Origin: Bacteroidota bacterium
Lineage (GTDB): Bacteria; Bacteroidota; Bacteroidia; Chitinophagales; Saprospiraceae
Length of the DNA stretch: 53,768 nucleotides
Assembly (NCBI GenBank): GCA_003045895.1
Contig: PZPC01000034.1
Location: 1-53,768, forward strand
Direction: 5' to 3'
Made by a program: the position numbers and the translations under genes
Notes under the pieces: model-generated
Seen by the model: the letters and a program-made list of their open reading frames with translations, nothing else
Database searches by the model: none
What the model was told of the DNA's origin: nothing
Shown: in pieces, positions 1 to 8,400 of the stretch
Layout: every line of letters starts with the position of its first letter
Position numbering within the stretch: the stretch's first letter is position 1

Positions 1-723
1 GACATCTGTGCCAAACACGGCGTGCTCTTCATGAGCGATGCCACGCAGGTGGTCGGAAAAATCCCGGTCAATCCCAAAGAAGTAGGGGTGCACCTGATGG
101 CTTTCACCTCGCACAAAATGTACGGCCCCAAGGGCGTAGGTGCCTTGTACGTGAGCCGCAAGAATCCGCGGGTAAAAGTTACCTCACAGATGGACGGCGG
201 TGGCCACGAGCGCGGCATGCGTTCGGGCACGCTCAACGTGCCGGGTATTGTAGGCTTTGGTAAAGCCGCCGAATTGGCCCGCCTGGAAATGGCCGCCGAT
301 GCCGAGCGCTTGTCCAAACTGCGCGACAAACTCGAAAGTGCCCTCACCAGCACCCTCGAAGAAACCTACGTGAACGGCAACCGCGAACACCGCATGCCCC
401 ACGTGACCAATATCAGTTTCAAGCACGTCGAAGGCGAAGGCCTGATGATGACCTTTAACCAGGAAATCGCAGTCTCTTCCGGCTCGGCTTGTACCTCGGC
501 TTCCCTGGAACCCAGCTACGTACTCGTAGCGCTGGGCCTGGGCGATGACCTCGCACACTCTTCCATTCGCTTTAGCCTCGGACGCTTTACCAAGGAAGAA
601 GATATCGACTATACCATCGAAGCCCTCACCCAAGGCGTGAATCACATGCGTGATCTGAGCCCCATTTGGGAAATGTACAAGGACGGGGTGGATTTGGAAT
701 CCATCGAGTGGTCCGAACACTAA
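1..723 (+). CDS. iscS: Cysteine desulfurase IscS, 3' part
   Basis: PLP-dependent desulfurase that takes sulfur from L-cysteine and hands it as a persulfide to IscU. The reading frame is open from base 1, so the N-terminal part lies outside the window; 240 residues are visible. The Schiff-base lysine region reads [11 protein letters not shown], and the mobile active-site loop [17 protein letters not shown] carries the catalytic cysteine. The C-terminal tail ends in SIEWSEH, like other IscS proteins whose tail docks IscU. iscU follows 100 bp downstream and an iscA-type gene after that, the usual isc order. GTG at base 22 is not a credible start, because homology continues upstream of it. Confidence 0.95.
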   Translation, partial: DICAKHGVLFMSDATQVVGKIPVNPKEVGVHLMAFTSHKMYGPKGVGALYVSRKNPRVKVTSQMDGGGHERGMRSGTLNVPGIVGFGKAAELARLEMAADAERLSKLRDKLESALTSTLEETYVNGNREHRMPHVTNISFKHVEGEGLMMTFNQEIAVSSGSACTSASLEPSYVLVALGLGDDLAHSSIRFSLGRFTKEEDIDYTIEALTQGVNHMRDLSPIWEMYKDGVDLESIEWSEH

Positions 724-823
724 AAAAAGTGGAAAGGTGGGTTGTGTGTAAAAGTGTAAATGTTTGTACGGAGTTCACCTGTTTGTAAATTCAATCTTTT
801 AAAAAGTTTAAACTTAATATATC

Positions 824-1243
824 ATGGCTTATTCTGAAAAATTGCTCGACCACTTCAAGAATCCCCGCAACGTAGGTACGTTGGACAAAGGTAGTGATTC
901 GGTGGGCACGGGTTTGGTTGGTGCTCCTGAATGTGGTGACGTTATGCGCCTGCAAATTGAGGTGGATAAAGCAACCAATACCATTATCGACGCTAAATTC
1001 AAGACGTTCGGTTGTGGTTCTGCCATTGCTTCCTCCAGCCTGGCCACCGAATGGCTCAAAGGTAAGTCAGTAGACGAAGCCCTGACGATTGACAACATGG
1101 CTATCGTCGAGGAATTGGCATTGCCACCCGTTAAGATTCACTGTTCGGTGTTGGCCGAAGATGCGATCAAAGGTGCGATTGCTGATTACCAGAAGAAAAA
1201 TGGCATCCCCGTATCAGAAGCTGCCCTGGCAAAGGCACACTAA
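824..1243 (+). CDS. iscU: Fe-S cluster scaffold protein IscU
   Basis: Scaffold on which [2Fe-2S] clusters are built from IscS-derived sulfur and iron, then passed to carriers. The 139-residue length is close to the family norm. The three ligand cysteines are visible at C37 (APECGDV, with the adjacent Asp39), C64 (TFGCGSAIASS) and C107 (VKIHCSVLAEDAI). The LPPVK motif recognised by HscA-type chaperones is present at residues 100-104. The gene lies between iscS and an iscA-type gene, all on the plus strand. No hscBA or fdx is seen here. Confidence 0.97.
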   Translation: MAYSEKLLDHFKNPRNVGTLDKGSDSVGTGLVGAPECGDVMRLQIEVDKATNTIIDAKFKTFGCGSAIASSSLATEWLKGKSVDEALTIDNMAIVEELALPPVKIHCSVLAEDAIKGAIADYQKKNGIPVSEAALAKAH

Positions 1244-1267
1244 GTTAAGCAAAGATTTTATAGTCGC

Positions 1268-1299
1268 TCCAAGGCAGGATTCACAAATTCTGCCTTGGA
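1268..1299 (+). promoter_or_regulatory. Intercistronic hairpin between iscU and iscA
   Basis: A perfect 10-bp stem (TCCAAGGCAG / CTGCCTTGGA) with a 12-nt loop lies 25 bp after the iscU stop and 64 bp before the iscA start. No T-tract follows, so it is not a classical terminator. It could stabilise upstream mRNA or mark a processing site; that role is inferred. Confidence 0.5.
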
Positions 1300-1362
1300 C
1301 AGGCTATCGATACCCGGCCCGATAGGCATCACCCGATAAAGTACAGGTTTAAATTTTTCAAC

Positions 1363-1689
1363 ATGTTATTCGTAGCAGACAGCGCCAAAGAGAGAATTTC
1401 CGAGATCATGCAGGGCCAGCACCTGTCGGACGATTTTTTCGTGCGCGTTTCGGTCACCAGCGGTGGCTGTTCGGGACTGAGTTATAAAATGGATTTCGAC
1501 AACGAGTCGCAGCCCAATGACCAGATCTTCGATGACAACGGTGTTCGCGTGGTTACCGACCTGAAGAGTTTTCTCTACCTCTGTAATACCACCCTGGAAT
1601 TTTCCGGTGGGCTGGAGGGACAAGGCTTTTATTTCAACAATCCCAATGCCGCCCGTACGTGCGGTTGTGGAGAAAGTTTTGCGGTGTAA
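1363..1689 (+). CDS. HesB/IscA-type iron-sulfur carrier
   Basis: A-type Fe-S carrier that receives clusters from the IscU scaffold and delivers them to apo-proteins. The 108 residues show the three invariant cysteines: C36 in SGGCSGLSY and C100/C102 in the C-terminal CGCGESF. It is the third gene of an isc cluster. The conserved cysteines alone do not separate IscA, ErpA and SufA. Its position 119 bp after iscU favours IscA. Confidence 0.92.
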   Translation: MLFVADSAKERISEIMQGQHLSDDFFVRVSVTSGGCSGLSYKMDFDNESQPNDQIFDDNGVRVVTDLKSFLYLCNTTLEFSGGLEGQGFYFNNPNAARTCGCGESFAV

Positions 1690-1739
1690 GCCAGTAGATT
1701 GGTTCAAAATATACCAGAAAGGTACTTCTTCGTTCGTCG

Positions 1740-1912
1740 GAGGGGTACCTTTTTGTTTGCCACGGAGGCACAGCGGTTTTTCACCACCAAGGTTTTTAGC
1801 CACAGAAGCACCAAAGGCACAAAAAACCACAAAACCAGTTTAGTGGGATTTGGTGTGTTCCGTGTTTTAGTGGCTATTTTTTTTTGCCACGGAGGCACGA
1901 AGGCAACAATCC
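1740..1912. repeat. Degenerate CCACGGAGGCAC-type spacer repeats
   Basis: Several imperfect copies of a CCACGGAGGCAC/CCACAGAAGCAC word occur near 1759, 1799 and 1889, separated by A/T-rich sequence. A related form (ccacacaggg, gggcacagaggg) is seen near 20750-20800. The short reading frames here look accidental. No gene is supported between 1690 and 1952. Confidence 0.5.
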
Positions 1913-1952
1913 CCAAATATTGCTATCTTGTTTCCAAACTATCGCCATCTCT

Positions 1953-3083
1953 ATGTTTCGAATCGGGTACGACGCCAAGCGGCTTTTCAATAATTTTACC
2001 GGTCTGGGCAATTACAGTCGCACATTGCTGCGCAACCTGGCTTTGTACTACCCCGACGAAGATTACTTCCTGTACACCCCCAAGGTTACCCGTGCCGAGC
2101 AGACGCAGTATTTTCTGGATAGCCCCATGTTCAATGTGAAACTGCCCGCCCGGCAACGCCGCCTGTTGTGGCGCAGTTGGGGGATCAAGCAAGATTTGCA
2201 GCGGCACAAAATCGGCTTGTACCACGGGTTGAGCCACGAAATCCCCTACGGCATTCGCAAAACGGGCATTCCTACGATTGTTACCATCCACGACCTGGTG
2301 TTCAAGCATTACCCCGGGCAGTACTCCTGGATCGATCGGCAGTTGTACGACTTGAAGTTTCGCTATGCCTGTAAGCAGAGCAACCTGATCGTGGCCATCA
2401 GCGAAAGTACCAAACAGGATATTATTCATTTCTACGGCATTGCCCCCGAGAAGATAAAGGTGATCTATCAGAGTTGTAGCGAAGGCTTTATGGTGAAAAA
2501 GACCCCTAAAGCACGGGCACAGGTGGTGGAAAAATACGCGCTGCCAGCGCAATTTATGCTCTACGTCGGGTCACTCATCGAGCGGAAAAACCTGTTGGGC
2601 ATCGTGGCGGCGATGCGCCAACTACCGCCCGACGAACGGCTCCCGCTGGTGGTGGTGGGGCAGGGGGAGGCTTACAAGGCCCGGGTAGTGGAACAAGCCC
2701 GCAAGGATGGCCTACTCGACCTACTGGTCTTCATTCGGCCCACTTTTGCCGATCTGCCAGCCCTCTATCAGCAGGCTGCCCTGTTTTTGTATCCCAGCTT
2801 CTGCGAGGGCTTTGGTATTCCCATCCTCGAGGCCTTGTTCAGCGAAACGCCGGTGTTGACGTCCAATGTGTCTTCCTTGCCCGAAGCCGCTGGTCCGGGT
2901 AGCCTCCTGGTCGATCCCGCTGACCCGGCAGCTATCGCCGCAGGAATCAGGGCTATCCTTGGCGACGAAGCCAGGCGACAGCAAATGATCGCCACCGGGT
3001 ATGCCCACGCCCAGGCCTTTCGGGGAGAAGTGCTGACCGAGCAAATGATGGCGGTTTACAAGTTGGTCAAGAAAGGTATTTAG
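1953..3083 (+). CDS. Glycosyltransferase family 4 (GT-B)
   Basis: Predicted GT4 enzyme moving a sugar from an activated donor to a glycan or lipid acceptor on the cytoplasmic face. The frame extends upstream to 1884, but the ATG at 1953 starts MFRIGYDAKRLFNNFTG, the typical beginning with a glycine-containing acceptor loop (GLGNYSRTLL), giving 376 residues. The C-terminal donor domain starts near FMLYVGSLIERKN. The retaining-GT4 motif EGFGIPILEAL is present with its two glutamates. The gene stands alone after isc, with the metal permease 76 bp downstream. Substrate cannot be read from sequence. Confidence 0.9.
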   Translation: MFRIGYDAKRLFNNFTGLGNYSRTLLRNLALYYPDEDYFLYTPKVTRAEQTQYFLDSPMFNVKLPARQRRLLWRSWGIKQDLQRHKIGLYHGLSHEIPYGIRKTGIPTIVTIHDLVFKHYPGQYSWIDRQLYDLKFRYACKQSNLIVAISESTKQDIIHFYGIAPEKIKVIYQSCSEGFMVKKTPKARAQVVEKYALPAQFMLYVGSLIERKNLLGIVAAMRQLPPDERLPLVVVGQGEAYKARVVEQARKDGLLDLLVFIRPTFADLPALYQQAALFLYPSFCEGFGIPILEALFSETPVLTSNVSSLPEAAGPGSLLVDPADPAAIAAGIRAILGDEARRQQMIATGYAHAQAFRGEVLTEQMMAVYKLVKKGI

Positions 3084-3094
3084 GCTAGGCTAAA
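3079..3094. promoter_or_regulatory. DtxR/MntR-type operator 1
   Basis: TTTAGGCTAGGCTAAA is palindromic at 14 of 16 positions and closely resembles the DtxR/IdeR/MntR half-site pattern TTAGG(C/T)TA. It overlaps the stop codon of the preceding glycosyltransferase and ends one base before the -33 element of the permease promoter. The match is read by eye; binding is inferred. Confidence 0.65.
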
Positions 3095-3095
3095 A

Positions 3096-3127
3096 TTTGT
3101 TTTTGTATAAACTAATAGGTAGTTTTG
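3096..3127 (+). promoter_or_regulatory. Bacteroidetes-type promoter of the permease-DtxR gene
   Basis: TTTG (3096-3099), a 20-bp spacer and TAGTTTTG (3120-3127) match the primary sigma consensus of Bacteroidetes (TTTG / TAnnTTTG). It would start transcription about 25 bp before the ATG at 3160. The same elements with the same spacing occur before the ECF sigma gene at 32998-33029. Confidence 0.7.
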
Positions 3128-3141
3128 TCTAAATATTTAGA
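3128..3141. promoter_or_regulatory. Operator-like palindrome 2
   Basis: TCTAAATATTTAGA is a perfect 14-bp palindrome beginning directly after the -7 element, where a bound repressor would block the start site. Its half-site TCTAAA resembles the outer part of operator 1. Function is inferred from position and symmetry. Confidence 0.5.
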
Positions 3142-3159
3142 TGCGTAAAAGCGCTGCTT

Positions 3160-4659
3160 ATGTCCGATTTTTTTCATATTCTACAAGAGACCTGGGCCAT
3201 TCGCGCCCTGCTGGCATCCAGCATGGTCGGTATCATGTGTGGTATTCTGGGGTGTTTCATTGTGTTGCGGAACATGTCGTTGGTTGGCGATGCGCTGGCT
3301 CATGCCATTCTGCCGGGCGTGGTGGTTGCTTTTCTGCTGGTGGGCTACAGCGCTTTGGCCTTCTTCACGGGCTCCGTGCTGGCGGGCTTGCTGACGGCGG
3401 CGGGCATCACCTGGATCCAGCACCGGGTCAATACCAAGAACGACGCCGCCATCGGTATCGTCTTCACCGCCATGTTTTCCCTGGGGGTGATGGGCATTTC
3501 CTACATCAGCCGCAACCAGGGTGTTCACCTCGATTTAAAAGATTTCCTCTTTGGCAACGTGTTGGGCGTAGCCGATACCGACCTGTTCCTTACCGCACTG
3601 GTGGCGGTGTACGTCATCCTGAGCGTGGTGGTATTTTACCGCTATCTGTTTGTGTCTACTTTCCAGCCGGTGATAGCCGAGACCATGGGCATTCCCGTGC
3701 GGCTGATCCATTATTTTCTCATGTTGTTGCTGTCGTTTGCGGTAGTGGCTTCGCTGCAAACGGTAGGGGTCATTCTGGTAGTGGCCATGCTGATTACCCC
3801 CGCCGCCACGGCCTTGCTGCTGTCGAACAAACTGCAGCGGGTGGTGGTCATTGCCGCCGGCATCGGTTTGTTGTCGGCCATTTCGGGTTTGTGGGTAGCC
3901 ATTGTTTTAGAAACTACGCCGGGGCCGGCCATGGCCGTCATGGCTACCTTGTTTTACCTGTGTACGGTCTTGTTTGCGCCGGAAAAAGGGCTGGTTGCCA
4001 AAGCGCGCCGCCGGGGGCAGCTGCGCCGGCGCATCGACCGGGAGGATATCCTCAAGGCGCTGTACCGGGCGGGCCGCCAAGGCGAAGCGCTGGACGAAGG
4101 TATTCGGGAAAAACTGGAACTGAGCCGGTGGAGTTGGCGGCGTGGTCTGCGGGTCTTACGGCACCGCGGCTGGCTGGAAAAAAAGACATTGCAGTTGACA
4201 CCCACCGGTGAACAGGGGGCCAAAAAACTGGTCCGCGCCCACCGCCTCTGGGAAACTTACCTGGCTACGGAGGTCGGGTTGAACAACGAACAGATCCACC
4301 GGGATGCGGAACGCTACGAGCACCTGTTGCCGGAAGCCTTGTTGGACGAAGTCGACGAGAAGTTGGGCTTCCCCAGTGTGGATCCGCACGGGTCGCCGAT
4401 TCCCCGCTGGCGCAGTCACGCCAAGTTTCCACTCAGCAACCTGGAGGTTGGCGAGGTGGCCCTCCTGTCTGCCGAACAAGCCGGCGGGGAGTACATCGCT
4501 GCCCGCTTGTGGGAGGAACAACTGTTGCCGGGCGAACGCCTGCGGCTGACCGAAAAAAACGAGCAATTTCTACGCCTCGCTTACCAGCAAAGAACCGTAC
4601 AATTGCCCCTGCGACTGGCGGAGCAGATCAATGTGGTCAAACAGCCTGCCGACGTTTGA
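3160..4659 (+). CDS. Metal ABC transporter permease fused to a DtxR-type regulator domain
   Basis: About 270 N-terminal residues form a ZnuB/MntB/TroC-type permease with about eight or nine membrane segments. It begins with the family pattern CGILGCFIVLRNMSLVGDALAHAILPGV, split here as CGILGCFIVLRNMSL and VGDALAHAILPGV. From about residue 290 a winged-helix segment follows (EDILKALYRAGRQGE onward). Next comes a DtxR dimerisation/metal-binding region with the HRDAERYEHLLPE pattern and PHGSPIP. A FeoA/SH3-like tail ends the protein (LEVGEVALLSAEQ). Import of Mn, Fe or Zn with built-in sensing is inferred. No ATPase or binding-protein gene adjoins it, so partners must lie elsewhere. Two operator-like palindromes flank its promoter. 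Confidence 0.88.
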   Translation: MSDFFHILQETWAIRALLASSMVGIMCGILGCFIVLRNMSLVGDALAHAILPGVVVAFLLVGYSALAFFTGSVLAGLLTAAGITWIQHRVNTKNDAAIGIVFTAMFSLGVMGISYISRNQGVHLDLKDFLFGNVLGVADTDLFLTALVAVYVILSVVVFYRYLFVSTFQPVIAETMGIPVRLIHYFLMLLLSFAVVASLQTVGVILVVAMLITPAATALLLSNKLQRVVVIAAGIGLLSAISGLWVAIVLETTPGPAMAVMATLFYLCTVLFAPEKGLVAKARRRGQLRRRIDREDILKALYRAGRQGEALDEGIREKLELSRWSWRRGLRVLRHRGWLEKKTLQLTPTGEQGAKKLVRAHRLWETYLATEVGLNNEQIHRDAERYEHLLPEALLDEVDEKLGFPSVDPHGSPIPRWRSHAKFPLSNLEVGEVALLSAEQAGGEYIAARLWEEQLLPGERLRLTEKNEQFLRLAYQQRTVQLPLRLAEQINVVKQPADV

Positions 4660-4780
4660 AAAATTGGGGTTGTGGTTTTTTGTGCCTATCCTGTAAAAAC
4701 AGGTGCCCGCCCGCCCGATTTAGCAAGTGCAAATTGCCGTATTCCACTACCCATTACACGTTAGCTCCCTTTATTGTGCC

Positions 4781-4883
4781 GTTGCCTAAATTACCCTGGT
4801 AGTGTAGCCGTAAACACTTACTCTTAAATGTTTTCTCATAGTATGTTTATTGCTCCTACGCCCCCGGGTGTAGGTTTTTTTTT
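4781..4883 (+). ncRNA. Putative small RNA cassette, copy 1, ending in a terminator
   Basis: Shares with copy 2 (4951-5071) the words TTGCCTAAA, TGGTAGT and GTTTTCTCATAGTATGTT (here 4830-4847), followed by a hairpin (CCTAC at 4855-4859, GTAGG at 4870-4874) and nine T. No credible open frame is present. A promoter is less clear here than in copy 2. Expression as an RNA is inferred. Confidence 0.4.
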
Positions 4884-4950
4884 GAAGACTAGCCTGGTCA
4901 TTCCCCTTATTCTAAGCCGCAACCCCCTTCCTCGTCCATAAGCCCACCAT

Positions 4951-5071
4951 TGCCTAAAATGCAGAATTTGGTAGTCGCTATCCGTGTATCTTTGTATTGT
5001 GTAGTTTTCTCATAGTATGTTAACTGCCCCTACATTAGGAGAGCCTCTCTTGATGTAGGGGCTTTTTTTTT
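4951..5071 (+). ncRNA. Putative small RNA cassette, copy 2, with promoter and strong terminator
   Basis: TTTG (4967-4970) and TATCTTTG (4987-4994) fit the Bacteroidetes promoter form, though with a short 16-bp spacer. Next come GTTTTCTCATAGTATGTT (5004-5021) and an intrinsic terminator: stem GCCCCTACAT (5026-5035) / ATGTAGGGGC (5053-5062), an inner GAGA/TCTC stem, and nine T to 5071. The predicted transcript is about 70 nt. The apparent duplication with a changed but still paired terminator argues for function. It could also be a duplicated terminator region. Confidence 0.5.
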
Positions 5072-5208
5072 GCCCAGTTGGCTGAAAAAAAATACCCGCT
5101 GGCCGGGCGGTCATTCACTAGCTGGTGCGCTGCCGTAGGAAAAGCCTTAGCGGAAAGCAATTCTCCGACAATTTTAATATTAGGTTTTTTGTACCTTTGG
5201 ATGGTATT

Positions 5209-5418
5209 TTAGAGCTTGTTTAGAAATTTTGCGAACTGATTTTCAACGATTTGAGGTTCTGGCTAAGGGATTAAAATTGAATTTAGCGGGCTAAATGAAA
5301 TTTTCATGCCGACGCCAGGTTCGTAAATCCTTGAAAAGCAGGAAGCACCAACCTTTTTGTTCTGTTTGATTTGGTATATTTGTTTTTAGCCAAATTAAAT
5401 TTTTAAAACAAGCTCTTA
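5209..5418. mobile_element. 204-bp MITE with TTA target duplication
   Basis: The element at 5212-5415 has imperfect terminal inverted repeats: GAGCTTGTTTAGAAATTT at the left, and GAGCTTGTTTTAAAAATTT when the right end is read in reverse. TTA flanks it on both sides (5209-5211 and 5416-5418). It has no open frame, so a transposase would act in trans. The 3-bp TTA duplication fits IS5-like elements, which is an inference. Its right end lies 16 bp from the sortase start codon. Confidence 0.7.
5375..5382 (+). promoter_or_regulatory. Possible -7 element for the sortase gene inside the MITE
   Basis: TATATTTG fits TAnnTTTG and lies 50 bp before the ATG at 5432. The nearest TTTG (5356-5359) leaves only a 15-bp spacer, so the match is imperfect. 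If used, the mobile element supplies the promoter. Confidence 0.35.
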
Positions 5419-5431
5419 ACAATCCCAGGCT

Positions 5432-8400
5432 ATGAAAAAACGGTTCGTAATCGCACTCTTTTGCTGCAGTTTGTTCGGCGCTTCGCTTTCCGCGCAAATT
5501 GTCAACGGGCTGGATACGCTCTACGGTTCGGAGTGGATCACCAACGAAAACCCCTACCTGCGCCTGACGGTCGGGGCCGACGGCTTTTACCGCATACCCT
5601 ACGAAACCATTGCGGCGGCTGGTTGGCCACTGGCCACCATTACGGCCAACAGATTCCAACTCTTTTACCAGGGCCAACAGCTGCACCTGTACGCCAGCAA
5701 CGACGGCCAAAGCCCCCTGGCCGCCGGCGACTACCTGCTCTTTTACGGCACCAAGAACCGCGGCGAACTGGATCGCCACCTCTACCGCGACAGCGACAAT
5801 GAGCAGCTCAACCCCTACTACAGCCTCTATTCCGACCAGGCCGCCTACTACCTGACCTGGAGCAGCAGTGGTGGCCTGGCTTACGACAATCGGGCCAATG
5901 ACCTCAGCGCACCGCCCGCCCCCGAGCCCTACGTCTGGCGCATCAGTGAGCAGGTCTTCGGGACCAGCTTCATGAAAGAATACTACCGCTTTTCGGGATC
6001 CACCCTCTACTATTCCCATTTCGGGATCGGCGAAGGCTACGGCAACCGCTCGGTCAACCAGCTGCTGGCCGACGGGTCGACGGCGCAAACCGTCACCCTG
6101 CCCCTGCCGGCCGCCTACGCCGCCGGCCCCGCCGCCGGCCCTGCCCCGGCCCTGGAAACGCGCTACACGGCCGCCCTCTTCGAGCACCTGCAGCGCCTGT
6201 CGGTCAACGGCCAGGAACTGCGCACCGACACCTTCAACAACTGGCGGCTGCTCAACGTAGCTACGCCCCTGCCCACCAGCGTGCTGGCGGCGGGCGAAGC
6301 GCGCCTGGACTGGGAAGGTTTTGCCGGCACCAAAGATGAAGTGAGCGTAGGCTTTGCGCGCGTCAGCTATCCCGCCGTGCCCGATGCTCAGGGCGCGACG
6401 GCCTTCAATGCCTCGTTGGAAGCCAGCGCCACGCCCCAGTACGTAGAACTGGCCAATTACGGGGCCAGCGCCGCCGTGGTCTACGACCTCACCAATGGCT
6501 ACCGCATCGCGGTCGATGACATCACTGGTGGCCTGCTGCGGGTATTGTTGCCGCCCTCGGCCACGACCCGCCAGTTGCGGATCATCGCGGCCGATGCTGC
6601 TGCTGGTATCCCGCCGGTTTCCCCCGTCAACCTGGCGCTGCCCGACCTGGGCAACGCCAACTACGTCATCCTCACCCACAGCCAGCTGCGCAGCGGCCCC
6701 AACGACCCCGTACAAGCCTACGCCGACTACCGCGCCAGCGCCGCCGGCGGCAGCTACCAGACCGCCATCGTCAACATCGACGACCTCTTCGACCAGTTTG
6801 CCTACGGCGTGCAGCAGCATCCCCTGGCGATCCGCAACTTCGTACTGTCGCAACTGCGGGACAACCCCAACTTCCAGTACCTCTTCCTCATCGGCAAAGG
6901 CCGCGAATACCCCGCCCTGCGCACCGATGCCCAACTGGCAGCCGCCCTGGGTACCACCTTGTTCGTGCCCGCCTTCGGCTACCCCGCCAGCGACAACCTC
7001 CTCGTCTCCCGACTGGACAAACCCACGCCCCTCGTCAGCATCGGCCGCCTGCCCGCCATCAACGCCGCGGAAGTGCAGCTCTACCTGAACAAGATTCGGG
7101 GCATGGAAAACCTGGTGGCTGCGGCTCCGCAAACCATTGAGGGGAAGAGCTGGATGAAGCATGTGCTGCACCTCGGTGGGGGCAGTACGGCCTCGGAACA
7201 GCAGAGCATTAAGAATAACCTTGGCAATATGGCTGCGGAAGTGGAGGAAGGGAAATTCGGTGCTGAGGTGACGAGTTTTTATAAGACGAGTACGGATCCG
7301 ATTCAAACGTCGCAGACGGATCAGATTTTTAATCGGATTAATGAGGGGGTTTCTTTGATTACGTTTTTTGGGCACTCCAGTGCGGGTTCATTTGATTTTA
7401 GTATCGATCGTCCGGAGAATTACCACAACTTGAACAAATATCCTTTGATGATATCCTTGGGTTGCTATTCCGGCAATATGTTTGATAGTTTTCGCAGCGT
7501 TGGGGAAGAATTTATCTTTTTAGAAGATGGTGGCGCCGGTGCTTTCGGCGCTTCCCGAGGTCTGGGTTTTATTCATGCATTGGGAAACTTCGGAAAAACC
7601 TTTCATGAGTTGATGGCTAATGATTTTTACGGACAACCGATAGGAGAGGGCATTCAGGCTACTATTCGGCAGTATGAAAATTTTACCGATCAGGCTTACG
7701 GTACGCTGAACGAGCAATTTAGTCTGCAAGGTGACCCCGCATTTCGTCTCAACCCGCTTCCAGGAGAAGATTACACCATTGATGTAGGCTCGGTCAAATT
7801 CACGCCTTCGGTGGTGAATGTACAGCAGGATAGCTTTTTAGTAAATTTTGATTTGGTTAACATAGGAAGCTACCAAAGTGATAGTATTGACCTACAGGTC
7901 GGGCAAATTCTGCCTGATGGTAGAGAGATTATCTATTTCGTCAAGCGAGTTGCTACCTGTGGCTATGCCTGTGGGGTAGAAATGAGGATTCCGTCCTTAG
8001 GGAAAGCTGCTATAGGCATTAATCGATTGACCCTGGTTTTAGATCCAGTGAACAACATCATGGAGTTACCGCTTCCAACGGCTGAAAACAACAACCGTTT
8101 ACAGCAGGAGAATGGCAGCCTGGGGGTACCTTTTTACGTGATTGATAATACCGCTATTCCGGTTTGGCCACCAGAATATGCTTTGGTAGGGCAAGCACCG
8201 GTTACCTTGAAGGCCAGCACCGCCAATGCCCTGGCACCGGAAAGAAAGTACTATTGGCAATTGGACACCAATCCCTTGTTTACCCAGCCTATTGCCAGCA
8301 CCGAAATGGTTCAAAAAGGCGGCGTGCTTAAATGGACACCATCCATTCCGTGGCAAGACAGTACCGTGTACTACTGGCGAATTTCTCCGGATAGTGTGGA

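Noticed and set aside
2168-2374. Short plus-strand frame inside the first GT4 gene
   Set aside because: Out-of-frame shadow of the GT4 coding sequence.
5291-7375. 694-residue open frame on the minus strand opposite the sortase gene
   Set aside because: It is the antisense shadow of a GC-rich coding region. Its composition (Gly/Val/Ala/Gln-rich, no domain) is typical of such shadows, and the plus-strand protein has clear motifs.
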